A stretch of 64,000 nt of DNA from Pseudisothecium myosuroides (taxonomy: Eukaryota; Streptophyta; Bryopsida; Hypnales; Lembophyllaceae). The notes under the pieces were generated by a model, which saw only the letters and a list, made by a program, of their open reading frames with translations, made no database searches and was not told the origin of the DNA. How positions within the stretch are numbered: position 1 is the stretch's first letter; the number at the start of each line of letters is the position of its first letter. Made by a program: the position numbers and the translations under genes. The DNA is taken from assembly GCA_951799445.1 (NCBI GenBank), contig OX637289.1, positions 5,919,321-5,983,320 on the forward strand, read 5' to 3'. This document shows, in pieces, positions 46,647 to 56,462 of this stretch.

Positions 46647-46912
46647 AAGAGTTAGGTGAAGCCGTTGCACATGCAATGAGGCGGTTCAAAGAAAGATACT
46701 CAGAGAAGTCACTTGAGTGGACTACGAGAAAGTTACACAAGGCAATTGGAAAGGCGGTAGATAAGGTAAAGAAGGAGACTCAATCTGAACTGAAGAAACA
46801 ACTCCCGATTGCAGATCCCAAATTAACCCCCCAGTTTCTTGAAGAAGTTAAAAAACATTACGAATGCCGGGAAAATGATCCTGAGATGTCTCATGTCGCA
46901 GCACAGAGTAAG
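46647..46912 (+). CDS. 5' exon-like part of a split gene of unknown function
   Basis: Follows a good acceptor (TTTTGTATCCAG|CAAGAG) and encodes about 88 residues, ELGEAVAHAMRRFKERYSEK... to SHVAAQ, rich in Lys and Glu and predicted by eye to be helical. It is then cut by about 3.5 kb that carries a minus-strand ORF. The reading frame resumes at 50384 (EKLWYLATSSMDNSMKVKWL). A donor-like AGAGTAAGC follows at 46912 and an acceptor-like CATCTCAG precedes 50384. However, joining them by the GT-AG rule gives the wrong phase, so the gap is better explained as an insertion than as a working intron. No domain is recognised. A transposon-encoded accessory gene is possible. Confidence 0.45.
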
Positions 46913-48094
46913 CGAATTCCCTGTTATACTCCCAAAAACCACTTTAAAGCATAACAAAATGACTCGAAAGATCGAACCCACGAGATTCTGTGAAGTGTCT
47001 AGCATTATTTCCAACTTAAGCTCAGCCAGTATCCAATTCCTACATTCCGGTCCTAGATCTAAAACCGGAAACAACAACACACCGAAAACCACGACCAGAC
47101 CTCCCTCTATTTCTTCCGGCCTGTCAAGCTATTCGGTCCCGTAAAACTTCCACGACCCAGGATCCTAACACTTCTGATCTTGGAACTCCTCTGGACCGAT
47201 CCGATCCGGTCCTTACACACGTACTCTAACTCCACTCCGGTTTAGTTTAGCCTCTGTTTCACCATCAGAGGGTTCGCCGCTTGCTTTTGAGAGTGGCAGG
47301 CCCGCCACTCCTTCCGTGACTTATAGTGGCTGAAGACCCACTTCTCTAATCCACTACTTCCTACACTAGCGCGGATCCGGTTTGATCTCTCACAGCCCCC
47401 CGGACAGCGATCCGGTTGGCAGGTCACACAAAGACCCCCCGTACGATCCTCTCATACTACAACGACCTTGATGCCAAGTTCCCTCCGTGCGGAGTTAGGT
47501 GGTTACAAGCGAACTCGTCCGTTCCAACATCAACTAAAGTTCTTCCGTTTACCAACTAGGGCAGCGAGACCTCACGGGAGATCGGGCACTCAACCGGATT
47601 TCCTATCCAGGAGTTCTAGCGCGACTAAGGACTCCTTCCCTATCCGCCTAGCCTAACAACGGTTTTCTCGCCCGGAATCGTGAACTGTAGAGGCGCTGAG
47701 GAACTGAAACCCTCTCCCAACACTTAGAAAACCCACTCACTTGCACATAAGAGCAAAACAATCACGCCAAGGGGAGAAATCTCTCTAGAATCTGCACACA
47801 TTTTCCTAACTCCTCACCAAAACAGCCCTGCCACGCGCGGGAGAGACGTACAACAAGCAATCAATAGAAAATGCACACAAACTCAAGGGAAAAGACTCCC
47901 AGTCTCCTTCGCAGAGACTGACTATATACATTTTAAAACTCAAAAAGTCAACATAAAGCGGCCCGGAAAGTCCGCGCGGAACTTTCGGTCCCCGCCGAGC
48001 CGGCCAGACCGGAAAACATCCGATCCAGACCAGGCACATCTGGATCAAATCCGGTCCGGTCCTAACTAACAAATATTTACAACTAAAATCCTAA

Positions 48095-49924
48095 CTATCC
48101 TATCATAACCGGATCTACTCCTTGATCCGTTCCTTCGTCCATGACTTCGTCTTCGCCTTGGTCCACGCTCTGTTCTTGGTCCTCACCCTGATCTGGGGTC
48201 AGATCCATACTTTGATCTTTCCCCGGGTTCAGAGTGGGACTTCTGGGTGGGTCCGCTCCAAGCTGTTCGAAGACGTCCGTCAGGTTCCGGTTCCGCTCCC
48301 CTGTTTCACGTTCTGGGAGATCCGGTGACGAATCCAGGTTGATGGTGTGCGCGAGTTTCCTCCCACTCTTCTTCGACTGGGGAGTCCGATCCTTTCCTTC
48401 CGTTGGAATGCCCACGTTCGGAAAAGATCCGGGCATTGAAAGGTCGGACAGATGGAACGACCGTGACAACGTCACTCCGTTCAGCTTCCTGCTGCTCTCC
48501 TCCATCCGGTTTGCAGCCTCTCGCGCGTCCATCATGACTAACTCCACCTTTTCGGAGTAGTCTGTCAAAATCCGGACCAACCTGGTCCCGGATATCTTTT
48601 TCTCCTTGAGGACTCCCTCGTCAAACAACTTTGACTTGGTGAAAGCCTCTCCGGTCGCTCCGAATGTGGCCTTCACATCCTCCACTACTTTCCGGGTAGC
48701 CTCTGCCATCTCCCGGGTGGTAGCCATGTCCTCCTTGAGGAGCAACATTTCCGTCTTCAACGACTCGTTCTCCTCCTGGAGTCGTCGGATCTCCGCCTCT
48801 TGCTTCCGGATCTCATCCGGGCTGGAGATAAAATCTGCAACCACTCCTGCCAGGTTGCTGTTTACTGGTGCTCCCACCAGCTCGCTGATCTGATTCAGAA
48901 TCAGCTTCTTCACCGTCCAGTCTGCTCGCACATCACTCAGGATGTTGACCAGCTGGTTGAACGGATCCGTCGGATCCGATCCGGAAGGACCCGGTTCTTC
49001 AGAAACCGGTTTCTTCCCTGGACTGGAGGTCTCAACCGGAGGGGTTGGGGTTCCTCTCCGGTTAGGAGGTGTCGTCTTCTGCCGCTTGTGCTGCGGCCGG
49101 TGTAGCTCCTCCTCTTCCTCTTCTTCCTCCTCGGAACCGGATACTTCTTCCTGTTCTTCTTCTTCCGATTCCGATTCTCCATATTTCAGGAGTGACTCCT
49201 GCATCTTCCACTCCTTCTCCTCCGTATCCGTGAGGAGTTGATGGTGCTTGTACAGATGGACGAGGTAGGGACTCAACGGAGTTGGTCTACTTCCTCCGAT
49301 CTTCGGAATGAGCCGGTTGACCAGGTCTAACAAAACCCTGGCCCAGTCCACTTTCCGTTCCCCGCTCAGGGCTCCGAAAATGAGGTTCCCGATGGCGATG
49401 GTCACCCTCGTCGGCTTCTCCGGGTGGATGATCGGAACCAGGAACTGGAGAAGGTTCCAATGCCGGTCGTCCAGACAGTCTGCCACCGCGTGCCCATCCT
49501 TGGAGTCCACGTCGCACCGGAATTTCCCCCGAGTGTAACCCTCCTTCGAGGAGGCCATCCCTCGACCTCCAGACCGGAATTCATACACGGCCTTCCACAT
49601 CTCCTCCGTCCAGTTGCCCGGACTTCCGCGGAGAGTTCTCTCAAACTGGTTGGAGAGCTTTCCGAGTAACTCTCGAATCATCTGCTCCTCCCTAAACCCC
49701 CAGGGTTTATCGATCAGTCCTCCGCAGCCCATCTTGGCCAAATCCTCCATCAGGTTGTCCTTTTCCTTCTCGTCCGTTGGAATAACCGGACACACCTTCC
49801 GGAGTTTTACTTCTGCTGCGGAGGAACTGGACGGCCCTGCTCTACTCTTACGGAGCTGAGGCATGGACACGAACTGTGCTAACCGGATTCTAACTGAGGC
49901 TACCTTTCCCTCTCCTAGCCGCAC
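48095..49924 (-). CDS. 609-codon ORF of a probable non-autonomous retroelement
   Basis: The longest intact frame in the window. Residues about 70-240 form a helical block (FREEQMIRELLGKLSNQFER, then VTIAIGNLIFGALSGERKVD) that resembles the plant-mobile-element domain found in gag-less retroelements; this is a resemblance only. An acidic Glu run is near 250-275. A basic KRQKTTPPNRR segment follows and may be a nuclear signal. A heptad-like coiled coil is at about 370-440 (AEIRRLQEENESLKTEMLLL). The tail is rich in Asp/Gln (DQGEDQEQSVDQGED). There is no protease, RT, integrase or zinc knuckle. TATATATGGGC on the minus strand near 50145 could be its TATA box. The local composition, full of TCCGG/CCGGA, is unlike the neighbours. 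Function unknown. Confidence 0.7.
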   Translation of the reverse strand: MRLGEGKVASVRIRLAQFVSMPQLRKSRAGPSSSSAAEVKLRKVCPVIPTDEKEKDNLMEDLAKMGCGGLIDKPWGFREEQMIRELLGKLSNQFERTLRGSPGNWTEEMWKAVYEFRSGGRGMASSKEGYTRGKFRCDVDSKDGHAVADCLDDRHWNLLQFLVPIIHPEKPTRVTIAIGNLIFGALSGERKVDWARVLLDLVNRLIPKIGGSRPTPLSPYLVHLYKHHQLLTDTEEKEWKMQESLLKYGESESEEEEQEEVSGSEEEEEEEEELHRPQHKRQKTTPPNRRGTPTPPVETSSPGKKPVSEEPGPSGSDPTDPFNQLVNILSDVRADWTVKKLILNQISELVGAPVNSNLAGVVADFISSPDEIRKQEAEIRRLQEENESLKTEMLLLKEDMATTREMAEATRKVVEDVKATFGATGEAFTKSKLFDEGVLKEKKISGTRLVRILTDYSEKVELVMMDAREAANRMEESSRKLNGVTLSRSFHLSDLSMPGSFPNVGIPTEGKDRTPQSKKSGRKLAHTINLDSSPDLPERETGERNRNLTDVFEQLGADPPRSPTLNPGKDQSMDLTPDQGEDQEQSVDQGEDEVMDEGTDQGVDPVMIG

Positions 49925-50139
49925 GTCCCGTTTCTCACCTTCGCTCTTCCGATCTCAACCGGAATACCTCTAAACCTGCAACGCACACTAAAGCGCTGCG
50001 CGCTCTAACTCACTAACACGCACACACAAACCAACTCAAAACAAGAAAGCAAAACGCTGGGAAGAGAGGCTAAGTACGCGCTGGAGCGAGATTTCCGCAA
50101 ATGAAGATTGAAAAAGAGTGGCCACTGGATTGGTCAGCC

Positions 50140-50150
50140 CATATATAGTC
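50140..50150 (-). promoter_or_regulatory. Possible TATA box for the 609-codon ORF
   Basis: On the minus strand, ACTATATATGGGCTGACCAATCC lies about 215 bp upstream of the ATG at 49924. A second minus-strand TATA-like string (GTATATAGTC) lies downstream, near 47930. Confidence 0.35.
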
Positions 50151-50383
50151 TGATCTGTCATCATGACCAAATCCGTTCCTGACCCATTCCGATCCAACTC
50201 AGATCCGTTCTAGCTCTAATCCGGTTCAGATTCAGATCAAATCCGGATTGTCATCTATTCCGTTCCATTAGTTAATTTCCGGTTAACGGTTATCTCCTAC
50301 TTGAATCCAGATCCCAGATCACGGTTTCCGTTCCAAGATTTAGATAACTTACAAAAAACCAAAAATTTACCTTGCGACATCTC

Positions 50384-52341
50384 AGGAGAAGCTTTGGTAT
50401 CTTGCGACATCCTCCATGGATAATTCTATGAAGGTGAAGTGGCTTGAGCGTTGGAACAAGCCGGCATCTCTACGGGAGGCTATGAAGTTCCCAAAGTCCA
50501 AGTTTGCTGACCATGCATTCCCAAAGTGGCTGCATATAGCCACCTGGTGGGGTCAGGTGGGTTTTGTTCAGCCAGCATGTTCATGGTTTCAAAGTAATTC
50601 TCATTGTGTCAATTTTCTTATTTTCTTGTTTTCTTACAAATCGCGAGTGAAGTGCAGTTGCTTTTTGATGCACCGTTATCCGATATCGATGTCACAATTG
50701 ACTATAACCCGCCTGGTGAAATTTCCATCAAATCAATTTCGGACTACGTGGAGGAAATGCGAATTCAGCTATGGGATTTGGCGTTTGAAGACGAATTCAA
50801 GGACAAAAAGGTTCACAAAAATCACCCACTTGAGCTCCAAGTGGGACTGTCAAAGGCTGTTTCACGTGTATTGTACAGGTATTTTATGTACATATTGTAC
50901 CCGAGGAAGGTACTATCGAAGGTACCTACATTCTTTACTTGCTATCTGGACATGAAAGCTGAGAATTGCATGATCACTGATGCCATTGATGCAAAGTGGA
51001 AGAGAAAGCATTGGGAAAAATGTGGTTGGTACATTGATTGCCCGGTGACCAGGCCACCATCATTTGACATCGACCTCCAAAATAGTATCCAACCTAATTT
51101 AGCCGGCACGGATGTTGTCATCCTCCTTGTGGCCACGACAACTCCTGCTAAGAAAACTCATGGTTCAAAGAGGAAGGCTCAAGAGGAAGAAGCTGCCAAA
51201 AAAAAGGTTGCGATGGAAGCTGAGACCGCGGCAAAAGTTCAGGCAACTATTGTTGTCGCTGAGGCCAACATGAAGCGACTCACAGAGGCGGCTATAGTAG
51301 ATGCTAATGCCAGATTAGCAGCAGCTACTTCGTTGTTCGCCGCAGCTGAGTTGGATGAGGACTTGGAGGTCCTCAACGATGCCCCCCATCCTACAACAAA
51401 TCGACGTGTACTCCGTGCTCAGAGAACCCCTTCTGCAGTTGAAGATGAAGGATTTAGTCCTCTGTCCTTTGCAACACAGAAATTGAAGTGGAAGGTGCTT
51501 TCAGGGAAATCAACATCATCATCACCGGCGCCACCGCAGTCTTCTATCTTCGTCGCAAACACTTCCCTCATGAAGATGATGGCTGTAGATGCCGAAAAAC
51601 ATCTCACATGCCCGATTTGGACAATTTCTCCAAAAGATATTGGACGCCAAAGTTTGCAGCTAGTCAATGCAGATTCGTCCGATTCGTCCGTGAACAGTAA
51701 GATTCTGTCCGATATGAAAACTCTAATTCAGGTAATACTTTGCAAGCATGCAAGGCAATTGGCTGCCACATTTGATAATTTCACTTTTGTCGAAATGGAG
51801 CTTTTAACTTACTCAATTTCTTGTTGAATTCAGGTAATTCTAAGCAAGCATGCAAGGCAATTGGCCGCCACATTGTTGCCCTCGAGGAAGACACCAAAGT
51901 CTTTGATGTGAAGTTGAAAGCCATATCTGACTCTGCCTCCTCGGCTGATTTTGGCTACATCTGCGTTTGTGTCGCCTGCAATTGATATTGACCCTCCAAT
52001 CCACTTTGTGAAGAAGAAGAACCGATTGAGTAAGTGAGTTAACTTTGGATTTCTTTCATTTTGCCAATTGAGCTCTGCTTGTCAATACTTACATAATCAT
52101 ACTAATTGTATTCTGATTTTTCAGACTGAGGGCAATGATTGTCTCACCGGCGAAAGACTACGTGATGGTTCCATGGGACGCTGAAGTTGCAGATCTTCAA
52201 GCGGCCGCGTCCTCCCCAAGTTTGACATCAACACGGCGGCAAATTGATCCCCAAATTCGTAGATTCATTGACGACAAGGCTGTTGTTGAGATGCATTATC
52301 TCTCATCATCGTCTAATAGTTCTAGTGATTGGAGGATATGA
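50384..52341 (+). CDS. 3' part of the split gene of unknown function (several exons)
   Basis: 50384-50556 encodes EKLWYLATSSMDNSMKVKWL... to HIATWWGQ and ends at a GTGGGT donor. A short intron runs to about 50640, where the frame resumes (IASEVQLLFDAPLSDIDVTI); its acceptor reads TTTCTTACAA rather than CAG and may be mutated. The long exon to 51730 has an Ala/Glu/Lys-rich coiled-coil-like region (QEEEAAKKKVAMEAETAAKV) and a Ser-rich end. Further exon-like frames are at 51845-51988 (RHIVALEEDTKVFDVKLKAI) and 52135-52341 (MIVSPAKDYVMVPWDAEVAD), which ends in a Ser-rich tail. No family is recognised. The neighbours suggest a transposon-associated gene. Whether it is expressed is unclear. Confidence 0.45.
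51726..51875 (+). repeat. Tandem duplication of an exon-intron boundary
   Basis: ATTCAGGTAATACTTTGCAA with the following CATGCAAGGCAATTGGCTGCCACAT recurs about 101 bp downstream, at 51827-51875 (CAGGTAATTCTAAGCAAGCATG, GGCCGCCACAT). Each copy carries CAG|GTAA, which can serve as acceptor or donor. This leaves the splicing pattern ambiguous. Confidence 0.85.
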
Positions 52342-52456
52342 ATTTTGAGATTTCTTATATGTTTGTGAATTTTGGATAATTACATCACTGAATCTAATGG
52401 TAATCTTCAATGGGTTTTTTCTTCCTTCCACTCTTTCATTCTATTCTTTGTATTAA

Positions 52457-54350
52457 CCCCTTAACCCTCCATCGCTTAAAAGGACAAAAAGTGTCCTCAC
52501 ACACTATAACAATCCAATTTGAAGTGCTCTAACTTTTGCATCTGATGTCCAAATTTAATAAAATTTATTGTAAAAGTTGCGCATACTGATCTAGTTTGTG
52601 TGATAAAATTTTCAGATCAATCCAAGACGAATTGAGTTTGTGAAAGCCATTCGAAGTTCACAGGTTCAATTTGAGTTCAGCACACTGCATTGTCATGGCT
52701 GCAACTTTAGTGGCTTGTATCTTTTTCATCAAATGTTCATTTTCAATAAAATTTGTTGGATTTTGTTCCCCTTAAGGTCTAGTTATTGAGGTAAAATTTT
52801 CATGTCAATTCAAGCTATTTTGAATGTTTGAGAGCAATTCGAAGTTCAAAATCCAGACATTTTTGTATTATAGTGAACTTCGGCGGCTCATAACTCCTTC
52901 ATACATGGTCCATTTTCAATAATTTTTGTTGTAAAAGTTGCGCATACTAGTCTAGTTTTTGTGGTTAAAATTTCATATTGATCCAAGAATTTATGAGTGA
53001 CTGAGAAGCATTTTAGTAGAAGGAGGTTCAGCTATAGATGTGATTTTTTGCTACTTTTTTTACTGTTTTCTAGCATTTCAAATCCATTTTGCAAACATAA
53101 TGAGTCATTTGAATGATATTTTTTTTCACCAAAGAGTTTACATTCTGTTTTTGAATCACTTGGCAATTTGATGTTTTTTCATTTGAGTAGGTTTAGAAAT
53201 CGAATTTCACCTCCAAATGTGTTTTTAAGAAAATTTCAGCACCTTTTTCCAACACTAAAACATTATAATCTTTCAATCTATACGGTCAAATGACCCCAAA
53301 TTTGTTCCACGCCATCTACAACATGCACACAACAAGATTGTACGGTTGAGATTTTCATACCTTACTGAAATTTAGATTTTTAACACTTGCAAAGGCAGGA
53401 TGCTTTTAAGCATGTTTGGACCATAGGCGATGGAGGGTTAAGCCCTGAGGCCTTTTCTCCATGAAAACACACTCAAAACTGCCACTTCTATTGCAAAGAG
53501 CAAAAAACTACAAAAATTGTTTTTTTTTGCATATACAACCGTAGAATCTTATACTAGACTAGTATGAGAATGTATGCAAGAAATTTCAGAAACTTTGACC
53601 AAATAGATTGCAAGATATTTGCATTCAAAGTGAAGAAAACAAGTTTTTTCGCACCTTGCTTGACTAGATTTTTGGGCTTTAAACCTATTTAACTTAAATT
53701 TTTTGTATTGTATCTTCAACGATTTTCTAAGCTTATATGTTGAATACTTCAGTTGAGAATTTAGGAAAAAAAATTCAAGAAAAAAACACTAAATTTTTAC
53801 TCATTAAAAAATTATTAAGTAGAAGTAGGTTCAAGATTGAAGGAATAACTAAATCGATAATAGCTCTAAGACAAAATTGAAATACCATAATTCCGACAAT
53901 GAGATTGTTCTAGAAAGCAAATTCAACCTTGTCTAACAATTTTTTTCTGAAAATTTTAAAATTTGCATTCAAAAATGAATCCTAAAAGTTATTTTTTCAA
54001 GAAGATGCTTAGATTGCCCGAAAAACTAAGATTGTCCATAACTTTTTCATTATTAGTTCAAATAGAATGAATCAAAGCTTCAAATGTAGACAAAAAGACA
54101 TAGATTTGGGAAAAAATATTTACGAAATTTATTTTGACTTTTTGTGACTTTTGTATGCTGCCTGCCGAACTCTATTTTTGGCATAATTTTTTCTCCCGGG
54201 CACCAATTGAAATAAAAATTATATATCCACAAAGCTCTCGCAGAACCGCACAACCTCAAAAAATCCCAAAAAATTTCTCTACAAATTGAGGTCACAGGAA
54301 CCTATATGGACCCAAATTGTCCCCCAACGGGACAAACGGGCCTTTAGGGG
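52457..54350. mobile_element. TTAA-flanked family A element interrupted within its own terminus
   Basis: Outer TTAA sites are 52453-52456 and 54351-54354. The left terminus is reduced to CCCC before the nested element's TTAA; after that element it continues GCCCTGAGGCC. That matches the family A end CCCCTAAAGGCCCGAGGCC, with the TTAA insertion falling at its TAAA position. The right end is CCTTTAGGGG. The body 53442-54350 matches 1-728 and the reverse of 3333-4266. Without the insertion it would be about 0.92 kb, as expected. No coding capacity. Confidence 0.87.
52465..53437. mobile_element. TTAA-flanked element, family C (973 bp), nested
   Basis: Inverted ends CCCTCCATCGC and GCGATGGAGGG (11 bp, perfect), flanked by TTAA at 52461-52464 and 53438-53441. 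The interior contains three diverged repeats of a roughly 180 bp unit (TGTAAAAGTTGCGCATACT at about 52570 and 52932, and related text near 52750). No transposase. Inserted into the terminal repeat of a family A element. Confidence 0.9.
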
Positions 54351-54354
54351 TTAA

Positions 54355-55132
54355 CCTTAGCTTTGTTTATTCTGATCTCATTATTTTACTTGGGTCCTTT
54401 AGCCCTTGGTCACTATCATCACATTCGTGCATATTCCCTCATGCACCCATACTCCCTACATGCATATGAAGATCAATATTCCCAAAATGTTAACAATTCA
54501 AATTTCACAAAAGATAATCTTTACAAGTTGCAAAGACTTAAACATATTTAAAAAGTTGGAAGTTGAAATACCATATAGTTAGAAGCGACTCAACTAAGTC
54601 CGCATTCATGAACACATACATCCTACCCTGAAATTCTATTTTGCAGCAGCACTTTATTACTCGGACAGTTGAGGAACATAATATTTTCACTTTTACAAGA
54701 ATGATGATAAAATGACCTATACTTGTATTGTGATCTTATCCATATGTAAATTTTTTTGCTTTAATAAGCCTTTATGACCCACGGCCATAGGGTACATAAT
54801 AATCTACCCAAATTGATGACTACTCTATTTACAATTTAAACACCTCTTGCTACATCACTAGGTTACTATAGTTTCCATTATCACAGCAATTTCCACGGAT
54901 ATAGGGCCCTAACGCTACACTATTATTCTTATTTTCACATTTACTTTTACTTTTACTTTTATTTTTATCTTTTGTTTCTACTTAACTTTAACTTTTAGCA
55001 GAAAAAAGTACAACTTTTTGCGCTCTACGCTCACGACCCTACGCTCACCGCTCTGCGCACGCAAAATAGCAATCCCCGGGTCCATCTAGTTCTCGACGAA
55101 AGGATCTCACTTCCAGCAATGGAGGATTACTT
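54355..55132. other. Intergenic stretch, leader of the 55 kb gene
   Basis: No gene recognised before 55133. A TTTTACTTTTACTTTTA tract is at about 54945-54970. 55015-55090 carries the leader repeated in reverse at 35560-35640. Confidence 0.45.
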
Positions 55133-56260
55133 GTGAAGCATGGAAGTGGAAATGAAAATAGTCCAGCGAGGAAGAAGGCAGAGTCGAAGAAGACAAGATT
55201 CTTTGCATTTGAGAGGGCAGTGGCGGAGGATGTACTGGAGAACGTGGGAGTGGGAGGATCAACACGTGCTGTTGATCAGAGCTTGGACAACGACAATTTT
55301 GTTGAAATACCAAATCTTGATCGTTGCCAGAGCAAAAGGATGCAGAAGTCGTTGTTTATGGAGTCACAGGAGAGGGCTCACCGGCTCAGCGAAAGCGAAA
55401 AAAGGCTGACGAAGATCTTGCTGTGCGGAAGAGGGAGTTGGCTGGGAAAAAACCTTTCTATATAATGGTAAATGCCCTTGGGGCGCCTTATGGTGACGGA
55501 CTCACGGCCTGGAGGGCGGAGGTGAACAAGCTCTCTCGGTCGTTAGATCCTTCAATATGTGACGTGAGGCAGCAACCGCATCAAAAAATCAAGATGCTGA
55601 AGAAGCGATTGATGGACAATTTTGACTACAGCAACATGGTTTCAGATAGGATCTTTTTACCTATGATAGGTCACAACGTGTCGGCAAGGAGGAATGAATT
55701 AATGAATGCCATCAGGGTTGGAAGAGTTTGTCCTTCTGGACTGGATCAGGAGGTTTGGGACAGACTGGTAGACATATCAAAAAGTCCGAACTTTAAAAGG
55801 AAATCTGCGGCAATGCGGTACGCAAACGCTTGCGGACTGAATTTGGGAAGGACAGGGCCAGGTGGGGAAATTCGTGTGTGCAAAAATTTGAAGCACGTTC
55901 TGCGTCGGTCTCCTGATCTAGAGGAAGTCCAATCGGAGATGACGAGAGATAAGGGATATGGGGGAAGAAGAGGAAGACGAAAAGCATGGCAATTCGTGAG
56001 AAAGCAAAAGCTGGGAGTTCAGGATTCGGTCAAGAAGGGGGGCACAAGGAATCTGAAGCGCCTCAGCAGTTGCTGGTGATAGAGATGGCCGGGGCTTCTG
56101 AAATAAATGGAGAGGCCGGTGGTGGAGAACGTAGGAAGGAATCGTCGATAGAACAAATGGAGCTCATCAGCAGATTGCAAGTGGAGGTTCAGGAACTGAG
56201 GGCAATAGTGGAGGCCACTGCCTCACAACCTTCCTTTGCCAAAACGGAAGCGACAATTTA
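55133..56260 (+). CDS. Plant-transposase-like gene, frameshifted or spliced
   Basis: Three overlapping frames. 55133-55320 reads NSPARKKAESKKTRFFAFER... to IPNLDRCQSKR. The frame then changes, near 55325, to 55324-56079: YGVTGEGSPAQRKRKKADED, HQKIKMLKKRLMDNFDYSNM, GRVCPSGLDQEVWDRLVDIS, FKRKSAAMRYANACGLNLGR and TGPGGEIRV. The frame 55986-56261 ends with a helical QMELISRLQVEVQELRAIVE. The block with a spaced Trp-Asp-x-Leu, then Lys-Ser, then an Asn/Ala-rich helix and Gly-Arg-Thr-Gly resembles the plant Ptta/En-Spm-type transposase domain; this is a resemblance judged by eye. It probably belongs to a transposon accessory protein. Frame changes may be introns or mutations. Element B is inserted just downstream. 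Confidence 0.45.
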
Positions 56261-56462
56261 GTCTATGGCGGTGAAGCCCCAAACATCGTCATGTCAAGAG
56301 TAACTGACCAGGTGAGACGACTGACTTCATTTTATAAATAAGGGTTTTGTGAATATGTGACTGGAAAACGAGTGTTGCCTTCGTCTGGAAAGTGTAGGGG
56401 CTATTTGTGTGGTGTGGGCGAGGAATAGCAACTTAATTGACCTTCAGAGCAAGTTCGCCACA

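Noticed and set aside
46912..50384. Ordinary intron of the split gene
   Set aside because: Joining AGA|GTAAGC to CATCTCAG|GAG by the GT-AG rule puts the downstream exon out of frame, and the segment has a distinct composition and its own long ORF.
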